DNA from: Clostridium_AD sp050717535
GTDB lineage: Bacteria > Bacillota > Clostridia > Clostridiales > Clostridiaceae
Length of the DNA: 64,000 bases
Direction of reading: 5' to 3'
NCBI RefSeq assembly: GCF_050717535.1
Contig: NZ_JBOITM010000077.1
Coordinates: 22,514 to 86,513, forward strand
Shown here one piece after another: positions 62,698 through 64,000 of the stretch; position 1 is the stretch's first letter; each line of letters opens with the position of its first letter. The translations under genes and the position numbers were made by a program. The notes beneath the pieces are model-generated. The model did not search any database. It worked only from the letters and a program-made list of their open reading frames with translations, and was not told the DNA's origin.

Positions 62698-62819
62698 GGA
62701 ATTTAGAACAAGCATATAATTGCTCATAAATTATTTGTAATGATTTTTTTAAACACATTTGTAAGAAAGTGCAGAAAAAAGAATGTTTATAAAATATGTA
62801 TCTACGAGGAGAACATAGA

Positions 62820-62990
62820 ATGCAATTTGAAATAATAGGAAATTTGGAACAACCAAAAGCATTATTAATACATGCAATGTTTTTTGACGAAAGATGCTTT
62901 GTAAAACTTTCAGAATTTTTGAAAAAAGATTACTGTGTCATTATTCTAACTTTGGATGGTCATGGTAATGATGAAACAATCTTTCATTAG
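62820..62990 (+). pseudogene. Alpha/beta hydrolase fragment
   Basis: This 56-residue N-terminal piece starts MQFEIIGNLEQPKALLIHAM and contains LTLDGHGNDETIFH, the beginning of a small hydrolase family whose members run to about 200 residues or more. The frame stops before the nucleophile elbow. CGAGGAGAAC precedes the ATG. The following 240 bases contain only short unrelated frames, such as a 30-residue one at 63023-63115. Confidence 0.6.
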
Positions 62991-63230
62991 AGAATGTAGC
63001 AGTGTTAACAGAAAATCAAGGTATGGACAAAAAGTATGTTAAATCTGAGCTTATGTCTTATGCTTATTCGTATGATTATAGAAAGGCTATTAGGGCATCC
63101 AGGCAACAGCCTTAAGCAAATAGATATTAGCAATTATCTATATAACGATTAAGAAGATGATAACAGTAAAAAATATACCCTTTTGGCAGATAGGCAAAAA
63201 CATCCAAAATAGAACATAAGGAGGGTTTAT

Positions 63231-63777
63231 ATGAGTAAGATAATTTTAAACTTAGCTATTAGTTTGGATGGTTATATTTCAGATAATAATGGAGGATTTG
63301 ATTGGATTGTTGGTCATGGTGATAACAACAATGACTCAAAGGAGACTTTCGATTTTTTTTGAGTTTATGGAAAGTATCGATACAGTTGTAATGGGATCAA
63401 AAGCCTATGAAGATTGTGTATTATCTGGACTTGAAACGTATGCGGATAAGAAAATTATTGTTGCAACTTCAAGAGATTTAAAGGGTAGAGAAAATGTAGA
63501 ATTTGTTAATGGTGATATATGTGGCAGAATACTAGATTTGAAAAAAAAGCATCATGGTAATATTTGGCTGTTTGGAGGTGCTGGCTTAACCGATGCATTT
63601 ATTAAAGCTGATATAGTAGATGAATATATTATTGGCATTATTCCAACAATTCTAGGTAATGGAAGATTATTATTTAAAGGTGATTATTCAAAAATTGATT
63701 TGCACCTTGATAAAGTCACAGTTAATGATGGAATTACAATATTGATATATAGCAAAAGACAGTTACGAATCAGTTAA
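63231..63777 (+). pseudogene. DHFR/RibD-C family reductase, frameshifted
   Basis: AAGGAGGG before the ATG at 63231 opens MSKIILNLAISLDGYISDNN and GGFDWIVGHGD, the start of a RibD C-terminal/dihydrofolate-reductase-like protein. The frame breaks at T8 (63353-63360). The next frame continues FEFMESIDTVVMGSKAYEDC, IWLFGGAGLTDAFI and EYIIGIIPTILGNGRLLFKG, the rest of the fold. A one-base slip in the T-run restores about 181 residues. Real decay or a sequencing error are both possible. Confidence 0.75.
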
Positions 63778-63820
63778 AAAGAGATTTAATAGAGATTATT
63801 AATATTGGAGAGGAGATGGT

Positions 63821-63901
63821 ATGAAAACAATACCAAATTGTATATCTTTTAGTAGAATAGTTTTTTCTATTATTTTGATAACTGAACCATGCACACTCGT
63901 G
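63821..63901 (+). pseudogene. N-terminal scrap of a CDP-alcohol phosphatidyltransferase
   Basis: GGAGAGGAGATGGT precedes an ATG opening MKTIPNCISFSRIVFSIILI, the typical start of CDP-alcohol phosphatidyltransferases. The frame is then interrupted by a hairpin sequence and stops. The rest of the gene is not seen. Confidence 0.45.
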
Positions 63902-63927
63902 ATTTCAATCGTGAGTTAGTGGTTCTT
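63886..63927. repeat. Transposon-end-like hairpin (IS200/IS605 type?)
   Basis: GAACCA...TGGTTC flank an inner hairpin CTCGTGATTTCAATCGTGAG with a 2-base loop and two G-T wobbles. This looks like the subterminal hairpin of IS200/IS605 elements, and it interrupts the phosphatidyltransferase frame. No transposase or TnpB gene is in the window. Confidence 0.4.
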
Positions 63928-64000
63928 TTATGCTAGTAAAAACATTTTTATAATTTGCAAATAGAATATATGTTCTCATACGAGGGCATAATAATAGTAT

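Larger units (their letters stand above)
62692..64000 (+). mobile_element. Cassette 5 or array end, no closing site found
   Basis: It begins TTATACGGA, with the same leader as cassette 1, but no TCCGTATAAC head is found before the window ends. It contains only broken genes. Either the closing site lies beyond the window or the end of the array has been lost. Confidence 0.5.

Noticed and set aside
63141..63148. tatataac as the head of a sixth attC-like site closing cassette 5
   Set aside because: It does not match the required TCCGTATAAC, and no inner arm or GTT tail follows.
1..64000. CRISPR arrays, tRNA or rRNA genes
   Set aside because: No regularly spaced direct repeats, cloverleaf-like sequences or rRNA blocks were seen on either strand by eye.

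Overview
The window is AT-rich Clostridium-type DNA (Clostridium sensu stricto, Bacillota). The signs are the low-GC codon use, purine-rich ribosome-binding sites (AAGGAGG type), many intrinsic terminators, a cotJABC spore-coat operon, rubrerythrin-type oxidative-stress proteins of anaerobes, and many small clostridial proteins of unknown function. No rRNA, tRNA or CRISPR array was seen. I cannot name the species from sequence alone.

Layout. Positions 1-5.4 kb hold the tail of an unknown gene, deoD, a DUF2804 gene, a large structured non-coding RNA (about 2502-2947), the decayed tail of a carbon-starvation (CstA) gene, two small proteins and a MATE exporter. Positions 5.6-20 kb hold a secreted, membrane-anchored pullulanase, an alpha/beta hydrolase, a TRM11-like methyltransferase, a tandem pair of tiny DUF5670-like membrane proteins, DegV, an MFS carrier, the radical-SAM protein YgiQ, an orphan PIN protein and a kinase-like protein. 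Positions 20-27 kb form an alpha-glucan module: a GH65 disaccharide phosphorylase and beta-phosphoglucomutase diverge from a LacI-type regulator and a cytoplasmic pullulanase, with LacI-type operators between them. The outer pullulanase would debranch glucans outside the cell. The inner enzymes would finish oligosaccharides and turn beta-glucose-1-phosphate into glucose-6-phosphate.

Positions 28-37 kb hold small genes (including a 22-residue micro-ORF), YwbE, a nitroreductase, a TtcA-like thiolase, a MacA/MacB-like efflux operon, an ArsC/Spx-family protein and BioY with a BirA-type operator. Positions 37.5-43.6 kb are a complete ribose operon, rbsKDACB, followed by its LacI-type regulator. 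Positions 44-56.6 kb hold a two-component system, an amidase, a TldD/TldE pair, a rubrerythrin-cytochrome b5 fusion, a second ferritin-like protein, a heterodimeric ABC exporter and cotJABC.

The striking part is 57-64 kb. A ribbon-helix-helix/coiled-coil protein is followed by a short tyrosine recombinase whose leader contains a 28-bp palindrome with a LexA-type core. Directly downstream lies an integron-like gene-cassette array with five attC-like sites (59089-62697). In all four complete cassettes the first ten bases (GTT + 7) are the reverse complement of the last ten bases of the 5' half of the site that closes that same cassette. This is the signature expected if each cassette was once a free circle. 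The cassettes carry an unknown protein, a frameshifted CPBP protease, an inverted retropepsin pair, a truncated DUF2314-like protein, and decayed hydrolase and DHFR-family genes. The recombinase lacks the extra segment that defines IntI and most of the usual N-terminal core-binding domain. The system is therefore either an unusual integron or an integrase-less attC cluster beside a Xer-like enzyme. Such arrays are, to my knowledge, rarely reported in Clostridia.
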